From contig CANQZA010000010.1 of the NCBI GenBank assembly GCA_947628175.1, positions 1-44,315 of the forward strand: DNA of 44,315 nucleotides. The letters are read 5' to 3'. The notes beneath the pieces were generated by a model. The model searched no databases. It was not told where the DNA came from and was given only the letters and a program-made list of their open reading frames with translations. The DNA is from an uncultured Clostridia bacterium (GTDB taxonomy: Bacteria; Bacillota; Clostridia; Oscillospirales; Acutalibacteraceae). Shown here in pieces: positions 16,372 to 25,724 of the stretch. The position numbers and the translations under genes are program-made. Each line of letters opens with the position of its first letter. Positions within the stretch are counted from its first letter, which is position 1.

Positions 16372-19158
16372 TCAGGAATTTAAAATCTGTGCACAGTGTG
16401 CGCAAAGGGTAGGATGCTCCGCACAGTCACCTACAGTATGTGAATATTTCCAGCACCTCTCACATTTTTCGCCGTCTGCCTTTGAGACTGTAACGGTAAG
16501 CCCGTCAACATCCCCTTTGACTTCGCCTGTTCCGTTTTCAACAGTTACATATGAAGTGATGAAAATTTCAGGCAGCTCTGCCTCAACAGATTTGAGAAAA
16601 TCATAAAGCTCACCCTGTGCATAAAGCACAACGCTTGCCTCAAGAGGCTTGCCGATTATCTTTTCATTTCTGGCAAGCTCAAGCGCTTTCTGAACATCAA
16701 CTCTCACAGTATGAATTTTATCCCATTTAGCAATAAATTCGTCATCAGCTTCAATGAAATCCGCATGCGGTATGTCATTAAACAAAGGTGACTCGGGATT
16801 TTTTGAAGAATCATGAGGCATAGCCTGCCATATTTCATCTGCGGTGAAAGCGAGAATAGGCGTAAGCAGAAGTGTCAGGCTGTCAAGAACTTTATAAAGA
16901 ACCGTCTGTGCTGCTCTTCTGGTAGCACTTTTGGGAGCAGAGGTATAAAGTCTGTCCTTAAGAACATCAAAATAGAAATTACTCATATCAACAACACAGA
17001 AATTGTGAATTGCATGTGCGGTTGTATGATAATCATATTCCTCATAACCTCTGCGTGAAATTTCAATAACCTCATCAAGCTTCATAAGAGCATACTTATC
17101 CAGCTCTTCAAGCTTGCTGTTATCAACCATATCCGTATCGGGATTAAAGTCATAAAGATTGCCAAGACAATATCTTGCCGTATTGCGCAGTTTGCGGTAA
17201 TTGTCTGAAATTTGTTTAAGAATTTCCTTACTGATTCTGATATCGGCATGATAATCCGCGCTCGCTACCCAAAGACGGAGAATATCCGCGCCGTACTGAT
17301 TGACTATTTCCTGAGGATCAATACCGTTTCCGAGAGATTTTGACATTTTTCTTCCCTCACCGTCAACGGTCCAGCCGTGTGTGATTATCTGCTTATACGG
17401 TGCGGCATGACCTTCTGCAACAGAGGTGAGAAGTGATGATTGGAACCAACCGCGATACTGGTCCGCGCCTTCAAGATAAACATCGGCGGGCGTTTTAAGA
17501 TACGGTCTGTTTTTGCATACGGCGGCATGTGACGAGCCTGAGTCAAACCAAACATCCATAATATCCTTTTCCTTTTCAAAGCCGTTGCTTTCGCCGCAGT
17601 GAGGACATTTGAAGCCTTCAGGAAGAAAATAATCAGCATCATGTGAAAACCATGCGTCTGATCCCTCTTTGCCGAAAACATCAGATATCTTTGCCATTAC
17701 ACCGTCATCAATAATTTCCTTTGAGCAGTTTTTGCAGTAAACAACAGGAATAGGGACGCCCCATTTTCTCTGGCGTGAAATACACCAGTCTGCTCTTTCC
17801 TGAACCATTGACTGAAGTCTGTCCTTACCCCATTCAGGATACCATTTAACATCCTCGGCGGCCTTAACTGCGGCATCCTTAAAATCATCCACCGAGCAGA
17901 ACCACTGGCTTGTGGCACGGAATATAACCGGCTTATGGCAGCGCCAGCAGTGCGGGTACTGGTGTTCAATTTTTTTCAAAGCAAACAGCGCGCCTATTTC
18001 ATCAAGATGGATTGCGATAGGCTTGTTTGCCTCCTCCGTTGTAAGACCCGCAAACTGACCTGCCTCTTCGGTAAGCCTTCCGTTTGCGTCAACAGGCACA
18101 ACAACAGGAATCTGAGGATATTTTTTACATACTATAAAGTCGTCAACACCGTGTCCGGGCGCTGTGTGAACGCATCCTGTACCGCTTTCAAGCGTAACAT
18201 GGTCTCCCACAATAACAAGCGATATACGGTCGATAAACGGATGCTTTGTTTTCATATATTCAAGCTCAGAGCCTTTTATAATTCCGAGCGTTTCGTAATC
18301 ACTGACACCCTTTGCTTCCATTGCGGCGGCGGCAAGATCGGTTGCCATCACATAATACTCGCCGCCCGACTTGATCAGTGAATACTCAAAATCAGGTCCT
18401 ACACAGATAGCGACATTGGCAGGAAGAGTCCATGTTGTTGTCGTCCAGATAACAAAATATGTTTTTGAAAGGTCGGCGCCCATTGCAGTAAGCTTTCCCA
18501 TATCATCAGTGACATTGAACTTGACATAAATAGAATGGCACGGATCCTGCTCATATTCAATCTCCGCTTCTGCAAGAGCCGTATTGCAATCGGCACACCA
18601 ATAAACAGGCTTCAGACCCTTATAGATGTAGCCTTTTGACGCCATTGACGCAAAGACTTTAATCTGTTCCTGTTCAAATTCCTTTTTAAGGGTTATATAC
18701 GGGTTATCCCATTCGGCAATAATACCAAGTCTTTTAAAGGACTCTCTTTGAACATCAACAAATCCCATCGCAGTATCACGGCAGATTTTTCTCAGTTCAA
18801 GATCAGATATGTCTGTCTGCGCGCTGATACCTGCTTTTTTCCTTGCTGCAAGCTCTGTAGGCAGACCATGGGTATCCCAACCGGGTACAAACGGTGACTG
18901 AAAGCCTGTCATATTCTTATACCTTACAATAAAATCCTTCAGGGTTTTATTGAGCGCATGACCGATATGAATATCCCCGTTGGCATACGGAGGACCGTCG
19001 TGAAGAACAAACAAAGGCTTGCCTTCATTGTTTTTCATCAGCTTTCTGTACTGATCATTTTCCTCCCATCTTGCAAGAAATGCCGGTTCTCTCTGAGGAA
19101 GACCTGCCCTCATCGGGAATTCGGTTTGGGGTAGATTAAGTGTTTGATTATAGTCCAT
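16372..19158 (-). CDS. ileS: isoleucyl-tRNA synthetase
   Basis: This 928-residue class I synthetase charges isoleucine tRNA. HIGH is seen in NGDIHIGHALNK (residues 64-67) and KMSKS in GRKMSKSLGNG. The editing domain (TTTWTLPANVAIC, GTGCVHTAPGHG) is complete, and the C-terminal zinc site is CERCWKY...CAHCAQIL. The longer frame to 19239 overlaps divIVA; the ATG at 19158 has AAGGAG and the expected start MDYNQTLNLPQT. Only 22 bp separate it from divIVA, so there is no T-box of its own and it depends on the upstream operon promoter. Confidence 0.97.
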   Translation of the reverse strand: MDYNQTLNLPQTEFPMRAGLPQREPAFLARWEENDQYRKLMKNNEGKPLFVLHDGPPYANGDIHIGHALNKTLKDFIVRYKNMTGFQSPFVPGWDTHGLPTELAARKKAGISAQTDISDLELRKICRDTAMGFVDVQRESFKRLGIIAEWDNPYITLKKEFEQEQIKVFASMASKGYIYKGLKPVYWCADCNTALAEAEIEYEQDPCHSIYVKFNVTDDMGKLTAMGADLSKTYFVIWTTTTWTLPANVAICVGPDFEYSLIKSGGEYYVMATDLAAAAMEAKGVSDYETLGIIKGSELEYMKTKHPFIDRISLVIVGDHVTLESGTGCVHTAPGHGVDDFIVCKKYPQIPVVVPVDANGRLTEEAGQFAGLTTEEANKPIAIHLDEIGALFALKKIEHQYPHCWRCHKPVIFRATSQWFCSVDDFKDAAVKAAEDVKWYPEWGKDRLQSMVQERADWCISRQRKWGVPIPVVYCKNCSKEIIDDGVMAKISDVFGKEGSDAWFSHDADYFLPEGFKCPHCGESNGFEKEKDIMDVWFDSGSSHAAVCKNRPYLKTPADVYLEGADQYRGWFQSSLLTSVAEGHAAPYKQIITHGWTVDGEGRKMSKSLGNGIDPQEIVNQYGADILRLWVASADYHADIRISKEILKQISDNYRKLRNTARYCLGNLYDFNPDTDMVDNSKLEELDKYALMKLDEVIEISRRGYEEYDYHTTAHAIHNFCVVDMSNFYFDVLKDRLYTSAPKSATRRAAQTVLYKVLDSLTLLLTPILAFTADEIWQAMPHDSSKNPESPLFNDIPHADFIEADDEFIAKWDKIHTVRVDVQKALELARNEKIIGKPLEASVVLYAQGELYDFLKSVEAELPEIFITSYVTVENGTGEVKGDVDGLTVTVSKADGEKCERCWKYSHTVGDCAEHPTLCAHCAQILNS

Positions 19159-19180
19159 GTATATATGCTCCTTGATAGGT

Positions 19181-20422
19181 TTATTTTTTCTTTTTGAAAA
19201 AGCCTCTGAATTTTGAACTGTCGTCTTCATCCTCATCATCCGGAGGAATTAAAGAAATTGTTTCAGCCGTGTTTTTAGGGTCTTCCTTATTAACATTGAA
19301 ATAACTTTCAAACGGCATAGCACGGTTTTCAAATTCAGGCTCCTCATCAATGACCGGAATTGCCTCATGCTCATCAACCGGTGTAATCTCATTTCTTGTA
19401 AATGCGTCTAACGCGTCCTCAACCTCTTCCTCAGTAGGCGGATCGTCTTCCTCTTTAAGCGATAAGGTATCTGTCTCCTCAATTTCTTCTATGATTTCTT
19501 CAATCTCATCTTCTATATTGTTATGTTGTGATGCCGTGCTTTCTTCATTTGTATCTGCGTTTTCCTCACGAAGAGTGATTTCATCAATATCATCTTCCTC
19601 TCCGACATCGGCTATCTCTTCTGAAAGCCCTGAAATTTCTTCGCTTTCCTGCGCAATTTTATCTGCTGTCACATTTTCAGTGTCGGCTGCGGTAACATCT
19701 TCCATTTCGGAAAGAAGACTGTCAAGCTCGCTTTCCATTTTGCTGATTTCATCACCTGCGTCATCCGATTCATTTGAAAAATCAATTATATTTTTGAGTT
19801 TGTCAAGCTGTGTTTCATAAAGAGAAACAAGTGATTCTCTGAAATCCTTTGATTCACTCTTAAGTTTTGACACAATTCCCTGATGATACTCTTTTTCGGT
19901 TTTGGCTTTTGTTATAATTTCCTGAGACAAATCCCTTGCATGGTCGAGAACATTCTGAGCAACAATTTTAGCTCCGGAAATTGCTTCATTTGCCTTTTTC
20001 TCCGCTTCAGAAATCATTTCATCCGCCGCTTTTGCCTTTTCCTTTGTAAGACCCGCTACATAATCACGCGCCTCGCCGATAATTTTTTCAGCCTTTTCCT
20101 TTGCGTCAATAACTGTTTTCTGAGCTGAAGCCGCACTTTCAGTAATTGTTTTTTCGGCTTTTTCTTTCGCCTCGACAGTAACCTTATCTGCCATTTTCTG
20201 TGCCATAATAAGCGTTGTTTTTATTGAATCTTCATCCGCTCTGTACTCTTCAATACGGTTGGCAAGAATTTCCATTTTACGGTACAGCTCTTTATTTTCT
20301 TCAAAAACCGACTCATAGGATTCAATGATATCCAAAAGAAGGTCGTTAACTTCATTTCTGTCATATCCGTCGCTTTCAACAATAGATATTTTTCTCTCTC
20401 GAATTTGATTTGGTGTAATCAT
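19181..20422 (-). CDS. divIVA: DivIVA-domain cell-division/polarity protein
   Basis: This is a coiled-coil protein of about 413 residues that marks curved membrane and division sites. The DivIVA N-domain is at residues 1-50 (MITPNQIRERKISIVE...YDRNEVNDLLLDIIESYE), followed by Ala/Lys/Glu-rich coiled coils to about 200. Beyond that lies an unusually long acidic tail (about 210-395, many Glu/Asp) ending in a basic-aromatic patch KFRGFFKKKK. The ATG at 20422 follows GGAGGAG; a GTG at 20440 lies upstream but overlaps that site. It sits between sepF and ileS, the usual Firmicute position. The tail is longer than in B. subtilis DivIVA (about 164 residues). Confidence 0.9.
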   Translation of the reverse strand: MITPNQIRERKISIVESDGYDRNEVNDLLLDIIESYESVFEENKELYRKMEILANRIEEYRADEDSIKTTLIMAQKMADKVTVEAKEKAEKTITESAASAQKTVIDAKEKAEKIIGEARDYVAGLTKEKAKAADEMISEAEKKANEAISGAKIVAQNVLDHARDLSQEIITKAKTEKEYHQGIVSKLKSESKDFRESLVSLYETQLDKLKNIIDFSNESDDAGDEISKMESELDSLLSEMEDVTAADTENVTADKIAQESEEISGLSEEIADVGEEDDIDEITLREENADTNEESTASQHNNIEDEIEEIIEEIEETDTLSLKEEDDPPTEEEVEDALDAFTRNEITPVDEHEAIPVIDEEPEFENRAMPFESYFNVNKEDPKNTAETISLIPPDDEDEDDSSKFRGFFKKKK

Positions 20423-20448
20423 AAATCTATTCTCCTCCACTCATTATA

Positions 20449-20940
20449 TCACATAAACATACCATTGCTTTCCAGCTCATCTATAAGATCGCCCATCACA
20501 TCAACATTGTATGGCGTTATGATATATGTGCTGTTGGCAACTCTTTTTATTTGACCGTTGCTCGCATATGCAACGCCGCTTAAAAAGTCAAGCAGCCTGC
20601 GCGCAATATCACGGTTCGTGCTTTCAAGATTGAGCACAACGGTTCTCTTTTCATTAAGATTGTCACCGATTGCGGCTGCCTCCTCAAATCTTTCAGGCTT
20701 AACCAAAACCACCTGAAGCTGAGCCGTTGTGTGAATATTTACTACCTTATCGCTATCATGGCGTCTCATTCTCGGGCGCTCAGCGAATCTGTCCTCTTTT
20801 TCAGCTCTTTCCCTTTTTGACAATCTTTCTCTGACAGGAGGAGCAATTCCTATTGACGAACTGCTCTCCTCATCATAAAACTCATCAAAATCCTCATCAT
20901 TTTCGTTTACAATTTCCTTAATTTTATCAAAAAAACCCAT
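20449..20940 (-). CDS. sepF: cell division protein SepF
   Basis: This 163-residue protein helps anchor and align the FtsZ ring. It has the expected N-terminal amphipathic membrane helix MGFFDKIKEIV, a charged linker (20-70) and the C-terminal SepF dimer domain (VVLVKPERFEEAAAIGDNL, VVLNLESTNRDIARRLLDFLSG, TYIITPYNVDVMG). The stop lies 26 bp before the divIVA ATG and the start 12 bp after yggS. ylmG and ylmH, which lie between sepF and divIVA in B. subtilis, are absent here. Confidence 0.96.
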   Translation of the reverse strand: MGFFDKIKEIVNENDEDFDEFYDEESSSSIGIAPPVRERLSKRERAEKEDRFAERPRMRRHDSDKVVNIHTTAQLQVVLVKPERFEEAAAIGDNLNEKRTVVLNLESTNRDIARRLLDFLSGVAYASNGQIKRVANSTYIITPYNVDVMGDLIDELESNGMFM

Positions 20941-20952
20941 ATTCGCCTCTCC

Positions 20953-21684
20953 TTAAAAATACTTTCTTTCACCGAAAATCGCGGAGCCTACGCGAACAAT
21001 ATTTGAACCATTGGCAACCGCAACCTCAAAATCACCGCTCATTCCCATAGATAAAATATCCATATCTATATTATCTATTTTTTTATCTTTAATGTCAATG
21101 AAAGTTGCGTACATTGTACTGAAATATTGATTGATTTCCTTTTCATCACTGCAAATCGGAGGAATGGTCATCAGTCCCTTGACCTTTATAGAATCAAGCT
21201 CTGCCGTTTGGAAAAGCAATTGCTCAAGCTGTTCCGCAAAAACACCGCTTTTTGACTCCTCCCTGCCGATATTTACCTCAATCAATATATTTGTAACTAT
21301 ACCCTTAACAGCGCTTACACGGTTGATTTCCTTTGCCAGCTTATAAGAATCAACTGATTCAATCATATCAACCTCACCGACAATCTGCCTGACCTTATTG
21401 GTCTGAAGATGACCTATGAGATGCTTCTCGACGCCGTTAAGATGAAGCTCGTCTTTTTTTGAAAGATATTCCTGCACACGGTTTTCACCTATCAGATTAC
21501 AACCAAGAGCCAGCGCTTTATTTATATAAGCGCTCTCAACAGTTTTTGTAACAGCCATCAAACGAACATCATTTGGATTTCTGCCGGCTTTCAGCGCGGC
21601 ATTTTCAACACGCTCCCGGATTGCCTTGTAATTATCTTCAACAAGGCGAAGCCTTTTTTCATCAGGTATAAACTTTTCCATCAT
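20953..21684 (-). CDS. YggS/YlmE-family pyridoxal phosphate homeostasis protein
   Basis: This is a 243-residue single-domain PLP-binding barrel of the PLPBP family, which balances free vitamin B6 and affects amino acid metabolism. The PLP lysine is Lys47 in LMAVTKTVE. Other motifs are GENRVQEY, KHLIGHLQTNKV, IESVD, EVNIGREESKSG, GLMTIPP, LSMGMSGDFEVAV and GSNIVRVGSAIFGER. The start ATGATG follows AAAGGAG; the gene overlaps the HlyD-like gene by 23 bp, so coupling is likely. In B. subtilis the homologue ylmE is also next to sepF. Confidence 0.94.
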   Translation of the reverse strand: MMEKFIPDEKRLRLVEDNYKAIRERVENAALKAGRNPNDVRLMAVTKTVESAYINKALALGCNLIGENRVQEYLSKKDELHLNGVEKHLIGHLQTNKVRQIVGEVDMIESVDSYKLAKEINRVSAVKGIVTNILIEVNIGREESKSGVFAEQLEQLLFQTAELDSIKVKGLMTIPPICSDEKEINQYFSTMYATFIDIKDKKIDNIDMDILSMGMSGDFEVAVANGSNIVRVGSAIFGERKYF

Positions 21685-22924
21685 GTAACTCCTTTCCCTT
21701 AATAATTATCTGATCGTAAAGCCTGATTGATTTTTCCTCGTTAGGCTCATATGCAAATATTGCATAATCTTTTGTCTGATAGATTATTTTTCCGTATCTG
21801 AAAACAACCTGGTTTGCTATCATAGCATATACACCTTTATTGTCGTTTTCGTCCATATGAATCGCCGAAGCAGGCACCTTAAAGCCTGAATACTCGCCGT
21901 ACCTTATCTCTATATCCTCAACACGCAATGACGCAAGTGCGCTGTCCATTTGTGAACTGCGAAGAATAAGGACAGATTCCTTTGTTCCCAGATCCACATC
22001 AGCGCCTTTTAACACCTCACAGTCAATAACCGCATCACTGTCCTTTAGGGCAACCTGAAGCTTATCGCCGTCGTCAATATTCTTAATCTGATCTGCCGTA
22101 ACCCGGCAACAGAAATACCATTCGTAATTTGTAATCAGCTTGCCGAGGCACTCTTTTTTCTGCGCTTTTTCTACCTTTGAAAAATAGTCATCAAGTGTTT
22201 TAATATCTATATTTTCAATATGAGCATAATCAAAAAATCCTTCACACCCGTCTGTATATGAAGAAAAGATGCCCGATCTGTCAGTCGTAACATGCCCTGT
22301 CGGCTCACAGGAATCGGTGTTTATCTTATTGATTTTATCCTCAAGATTTTTTGTTACGACGGAAAAGTCAATTTTCTCGCCTATAATCATCTGACGCCTT
22401 GTAAGTTTATCATTCAGATTTTCCGCACAATCTCCCAGTGCATCTGCCGAATAATCCGCCTGCGCTCTCACATAGCTGTTGACATCCTCTAAAATATCCT
22501 TATCAATTGACTCAACATCGGTTGCGACTCCTGCCGATCTGCTCTGCATATCCAAATAATAATCAAGCTCACTGTGCAGACTCTTAAGTTCCGAATATTT
22601 TTTTGCGTTTTCAGCCGATAAAAAGGAAAGCGCAATATCTCCGCCGACCTTTACCTTTTCACCATCAGAAACACAGGCAACAGTCACATCTTGAGAGGCA
22701 TTTTCAATAATATGCTCATCACGCACCACCAATGCGCGTGTATCTATCGTTTCATATACGGTATTCGTGACTGCCGTGATTGTCTCAACATCAATATGTG
22801 TCACAACATAGCACTCATAAAAAATATAAACACCTATAAGGGCAAACGCAATAATAATAGCAATGATATCCCTGCTGAGCCTTTTAGGGATTTTATTTAC
22901 TTTTCTGCCGTCATTCCCTGCCAT
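21662..22924 (-). CDS. HlyD-like membrane protein of unknown role
   Basis: This 420-residue protein has one N-terminal membrane segment (about 20-38) and a large outside part. The segments YETIDTRALVVRDEHIIENA, VACVSDGEKVKVGGDIALSFLS and GEYSGFKVPASAIHMDENDNKGVYAM are typical of HlyD/membrane-fusion adaptors, with a barrel-sandwich split around a helical part (about 110-200). No ABC or MFS exporter is next to it. It overlaps miaA by 14 bp and yggS by 23 bp. Proteins of this kind are common beside sepF in Clostridia but I know no assigned function; a cell-envelope or division-linked role is inference from position. Confidence 0.75.
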   Translation of the reverse strand: MAGNDGRKVNKIPKRLSRDIIAIIIAFALIGVYIFYECYVVTHIDVETITAVTNTVYETIDTRALVVRDEHIIENASQDVTVACVSDGEKVKVGGDIALSFLSAENAKKYSELKSLHSELDYYLDMQSRSAGVATDVESIDKDILEDVNSYVRAQADYSADALGDCAENLNDKLTRRQMIIGEKIDFSVVTKNLEDKINKINTDSCEPTGHVTTDRSGIFSSYTDGCEGFFDYAHIENIDIKTLDDYFSKVEKAQKKECLGKLITNYEWYFCCRVTADQIKNIDDGDKLQVALKDSDAVIDCEVLKGADVDLGTKESVLILRSSQMDSALASLRVEDIEIRYGEYSGFKVPASAIHMDENDNKGVYAMIANQVVFRYGKIIYQTKDYAIFAYEPNEEKSIRLYDQIIIKGKELHDGKVYT

Positions 22925-23837
22925 TTAAAAAATCCTCGCATTTTTGCACCGCTGTCTCAATCAGATTATCCCTTGACATTTGATCCGGATAAAGAAAAAC
23001 AGCGTCCGTTCTCCTCTTAAACCAAGTAATCTGCCTTTTGGCATAATGCCTCGTCTCTTTTTTTAGATTATCTGCCGCCTGCTGCAATGTCGTTTCACCG
23101 TTAATATACGGCAAAAGTTCTTTATGTCCTATCGCCTGGGCAGATGTTGACAAATCTTTTTTCAGATTTAACCTCGCCTCGCTGACAAGTCCCTTTTCTA
23201 TCATCCTATCCACTCTTTTGTCAATCCGGTTGTAAAGAATCTGCCTGTCAGCATAATTCAGTACGAAGTAAAGCACGCTGTAAGGTGGGCGTTCTCTGCG
23301 TGAATTTGTATTCTGCTGCGTTTTCGATACGCCCGAATAATACAGTTCCAGTGCTCTTACAACTCTCTTTTTATTGTTTGGGTGAATATGCTCCGCCGCG
23401 TTAGAATCCACACGCAAAAGTTCATCATAAAGCGCAGCGCTGTCCTTTTTCATAAGCCTGTTTCTGAGTGCACGGTCAACAGGCACTTCCTCAAAAATGA
23501 TATTATCAACAAGGCTGTCGATAAAAAGTCCCGTACCGCCTACAATTACAGGAACATTTCCTCTGTCTGAAATCTCCTTTATTTTCTGCCTTGCAAGGTC
23601 ACACCACAACGCAACCGAAAAATTTTCATGCGCATTCAGAAACTCAACAAGATGATGCGGCACCTGAGCCTTTTCCTGCTCTGTAGGGCACGCCGTTGCG
23701 ATAGGCATACCCTTATAAACCTGCATGGAGTCTGCGGAAATGATTTCACCGCCGATTTTTTTTGCAATTTCAACAGAAAGCTCTGTTTTGCCGGAGGCAG
23801 TAGGCCCGGCAACAATAATGATTTTATGCTTCATCAC
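22911..23837 (-). CDS. miaA: tRNA dimethylallyltransferase
   Basis: This 308-residue enzyme adds the dimethylallyl group to A37 of tRNAs reading UNN codons. The P-loop is GPTASGKTELS; further motifs are GGEIISADSMQVYKGM, VPHHLVEF, VIVGGTGLFIDSLV, NKKRVVRALELYYSG and RRETRHYAKRQITWFKR-like KKETRHYAKRQITWFKR. The product is the substrate of MiaB, encoded at the head of the same operon. It overlaps mutL by 4 bp. Length and order match Firmicute norms. Confidence 0.96.
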   Translation of the reverse strand: MMKHKIIIVAGPTASGKTELSVEIAKKIGGEIISADSMQVYKGMPIATACPTEQEKAQVPHHLVEFLNAHENFSVALWCDLARQKIKEISDRGNVPVIVGGTGLFIDSLVDNIIFEEVPVDRALRNRLMKKDSAALYDELLRVDSNAAEHIHPNNKKRVVRALELYYSGVSKTQQNTNSRRERPPYSVLYFVLNYADRQILYNRIDKRVDRMIEKGLVSEARLNLKKDLSTSAQAIGHKELLPYINGETTLQQAADNLKKETRHYAKRQITWFKRRTDAVFLYPDQMSRDNLIETAVQKCEDFLNGRE

Positions 23838-25690
23838 TGGACCCTGCCGAACTGCTTTTCAATATCATATTTGGAAATTTTTATAAATACAGGTCTGCCG
23901 TGCGGACAAAAGCGTATGTCAGGCATGGAAAGCAGTTTTTTTACAAAAAGCTCCTGCTCGGCGGCTGTGGTTGTGTCACCCGCCTTGACCGCTCCTCTGC
24001 ATGAAGCGGAGTGAAATATCCAGTCGATTTTATCGGGAAGGATATCTGTTTTATGCTCAAGGAGCTTTTGCGCTATTTCAAGAATCAAATCCTTGACGGA
24101 GCAGTCATCAACAAGAGACGGAACTGCACGCACTATAACCGCATTCTCGCCGAATTGCTCAACCTCAAATCCGCACTTGAGAAGTAAATCAATATTTGCG
24201 CAGACCGCATCAAGCTCGTCCTTTGTAAGATTTACGGTTTCAGGAGTCAAAAGAAGCTGCGTCTCTACAGTGGCCTGTGCTTTCAGGCGTTCAAAGTTTA
24301 TCCTCTCATGCGCTGCGTGTTTGTCTATAAAATATAATTCTTTATCAAGCTCAACAATAATGTAGGTTTTAAATGCCTCGCCTATAAGACGAAAGTCGGG
24401 AATTTCAACATTCTTTTCTTTTTTTGCAGACGCTTTATCCTCAGACAAAGCTTTTTCATCTTCAAATTCGATATCAATATTCTTTTTTTCTTTACTGTTG
24501 CTCAAACCGCGTACAGGTGAATCGAGCTGCCAAAAATCCTCCCGCGGTTGAATTTTAAAGGTCTGCTGAACCGGCTTTTCCTCTCTTTTTTTAAAGAAAT
24601 CTATTTTGGCAGAATATGTCTCCTGTTTTTTTAAAGAGGATAGGTTTTCCGTATTATATACCTGCTGAGCCGTTATATTAAAATCAGCCGTTTTTACACT
24701 TCTGTCATTATCCACAGCAGTTTTTACAGCATAATAAATCAAATTAAAAACAGAGCGTTCATCTGCAAAACGGACTTCAATTTTTGCAGGGTGTACATTT
24801 ACATCAACGAGCATAGGATTTAATTCAATATTGAGAATACACATAGGAAAGCGTCCTGTCATTATTGAATTTTTATATGCCTGCTCAAGCGCCGCCATAG
24901 CCGTTGCTGATTTGACAAGTCTTTTGTTTATAAAAAAGAACTGCATTGCCCTGCTCTTTCTTGAAGCAGTCGGTTTTGATACATAGCCGCTGATTTGCAT
25001 ATTCTCAAACGAATAATCAACAGGCACAACGGAGTCGCTGACTTCCTTTCCGAAAACAGAGTAAACAGCAGACTTTAAATCGCCGCTGCCGGATGTAATG
25101 AGCGTTTGCTTTGAGTCACGGATAAATCTGAAGGAAATTTCGGGATGCGAAAGAGCCATTCTGTCCACAACCCCAGCAACGGAATTTCCCTCTGTAACAT
25201 CCTTCTTCAAAAATTTCATTCTTGCGGGTGTGTTAAAAAATATATCCCGAACCACTATGGTAGTTCCCACAGGGCATCCCGCGTCATCGAGGGAAATTTC
25301 CTCTCCACCGGCTATCTCATACCGTGTTCCGCTGTTTTCACCACGGGCTCTGGTGAGAAGCTCAACCTTTGAAACGGCACTGATTGACGCCATTGCCTCT
25401 CCTCGGAACCCAAGCGTGCCGATTGCGTTCAAATCGTCTGCCGTGGCAATTTTGCTTGTGGCATGTGAAACAAAAACCTTTCTTATCTGCTCTCTTTCAA
25501 TGCCGCAGCCGTCGTCGGTTATTCTTATATAGGTAGAGCCTCCGTTCTTGATTTCGACTGTTATATTTTTTGCTCGAGCATCTACCGAATTTTCTATCAT
25601 TTCTTTTACAACAGAGGACGGGCGTTCCACAACCTCTCCGGCCGCTATAAGTTGATATACTTCCTTTGGCAGAATATTTATCTGAGGCAT
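23834..25690 (-). CDS. mutL: DNA mismatch repair protein MutL
   Basis: This 618-residue protein links MutS recognition to strand processing. The N-terminal GHKL ATPase shows VVKEMIENSVDARAKNI, ITDDGCGI and GTLGFRGEAMASIS. The C-terminal domain has the endonuclease motif as DKHAAHERINFE (Gln of the usual DQHA replaced by Lys, acidic and His ligands kept) and the late CPHGRP box, so it should be a nicking-type MutL as in organisms without MutH. A Lys/Glu-rich linker lies at about 340-420. It overlaps miaA by 4 bp and starts 34 bp after mutS. Confidence 0.96.
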   Translation of the reverse strand: MPQINILPKEVYQLIAAGEVVERPSSVVKEMIENSVDARAKNITVEIKNGGSTYIRITDDGCGIEREQIRKVFVSHATSKIATADDLNAIGTLGFRGEAMASISAVSKVELLTRARGENSGTRYEIAGGEEISLDDAGCPVGTTIVVRDIFFNTPARMKFLKKDVTEGNSVAGVVDRMALSHPEISFRFIRDSKQTLITSGSGDLKSAVYSVFGKEVSDSVVPVDYSFENMQISGYVSKPTASRKSRAMQFFFINKRLVKSATAMAALEQAYKNSIMTGRFPMCILNIELNPMLVDVNVHPAKIEVRFADERSVFNLIYYAVKTAVDNDRSVKTADFNITAQQVYNTENLSSLKKQETYSAKIDFFKKREEKPVQQTFKIQPREDFWQLDSPVRGLSNSKEKKNIDIEFEDEKALSEDKASAKKEKNVEIPDFRLIGEAFKTYIIVELDKELYFIDKHAAHERINFERLKAQATVETQLLLTPETVNLTKDELDAVCANIDLLLKCGFEVEQFGENAVIVRAVPSLVDDCSVKDLILEIAQKLLEHKTDILPDKIDWIFHSASCRGAVKAGDTTTAAEQELFVKKLLSMPDIRFCPHGRPVFIKISKYDIEKQFGRVQ

Positions 25691-25724
25691 CCGACACCCC
25701 TCCTTTGTCTGTAATTCTTGTCTG

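Noticed and set aside
16307-16405. Longer lspA N-terminus
   Set aside because: The extra 33 residues lack a ribosome binding site and include the inter-gene hairpin; GTG 16306 with GGAGGTG is better.
19159-19239. Longer ileS N-terminus overlapping divIVA
   Set aside because: ATG 19158 has AAGGAG and gives the normal IleRS start; the extension is read from divIVA codons in another frame.
19350-19820. Ser-rich 156-residue frame on the plus strand
   Set aside because: It is the antisense reading of the Glu/Asp-rich divIVA tail (GAA/GAG read as TTC/CTC and TCx), with no ribosome binding site or own promoter.
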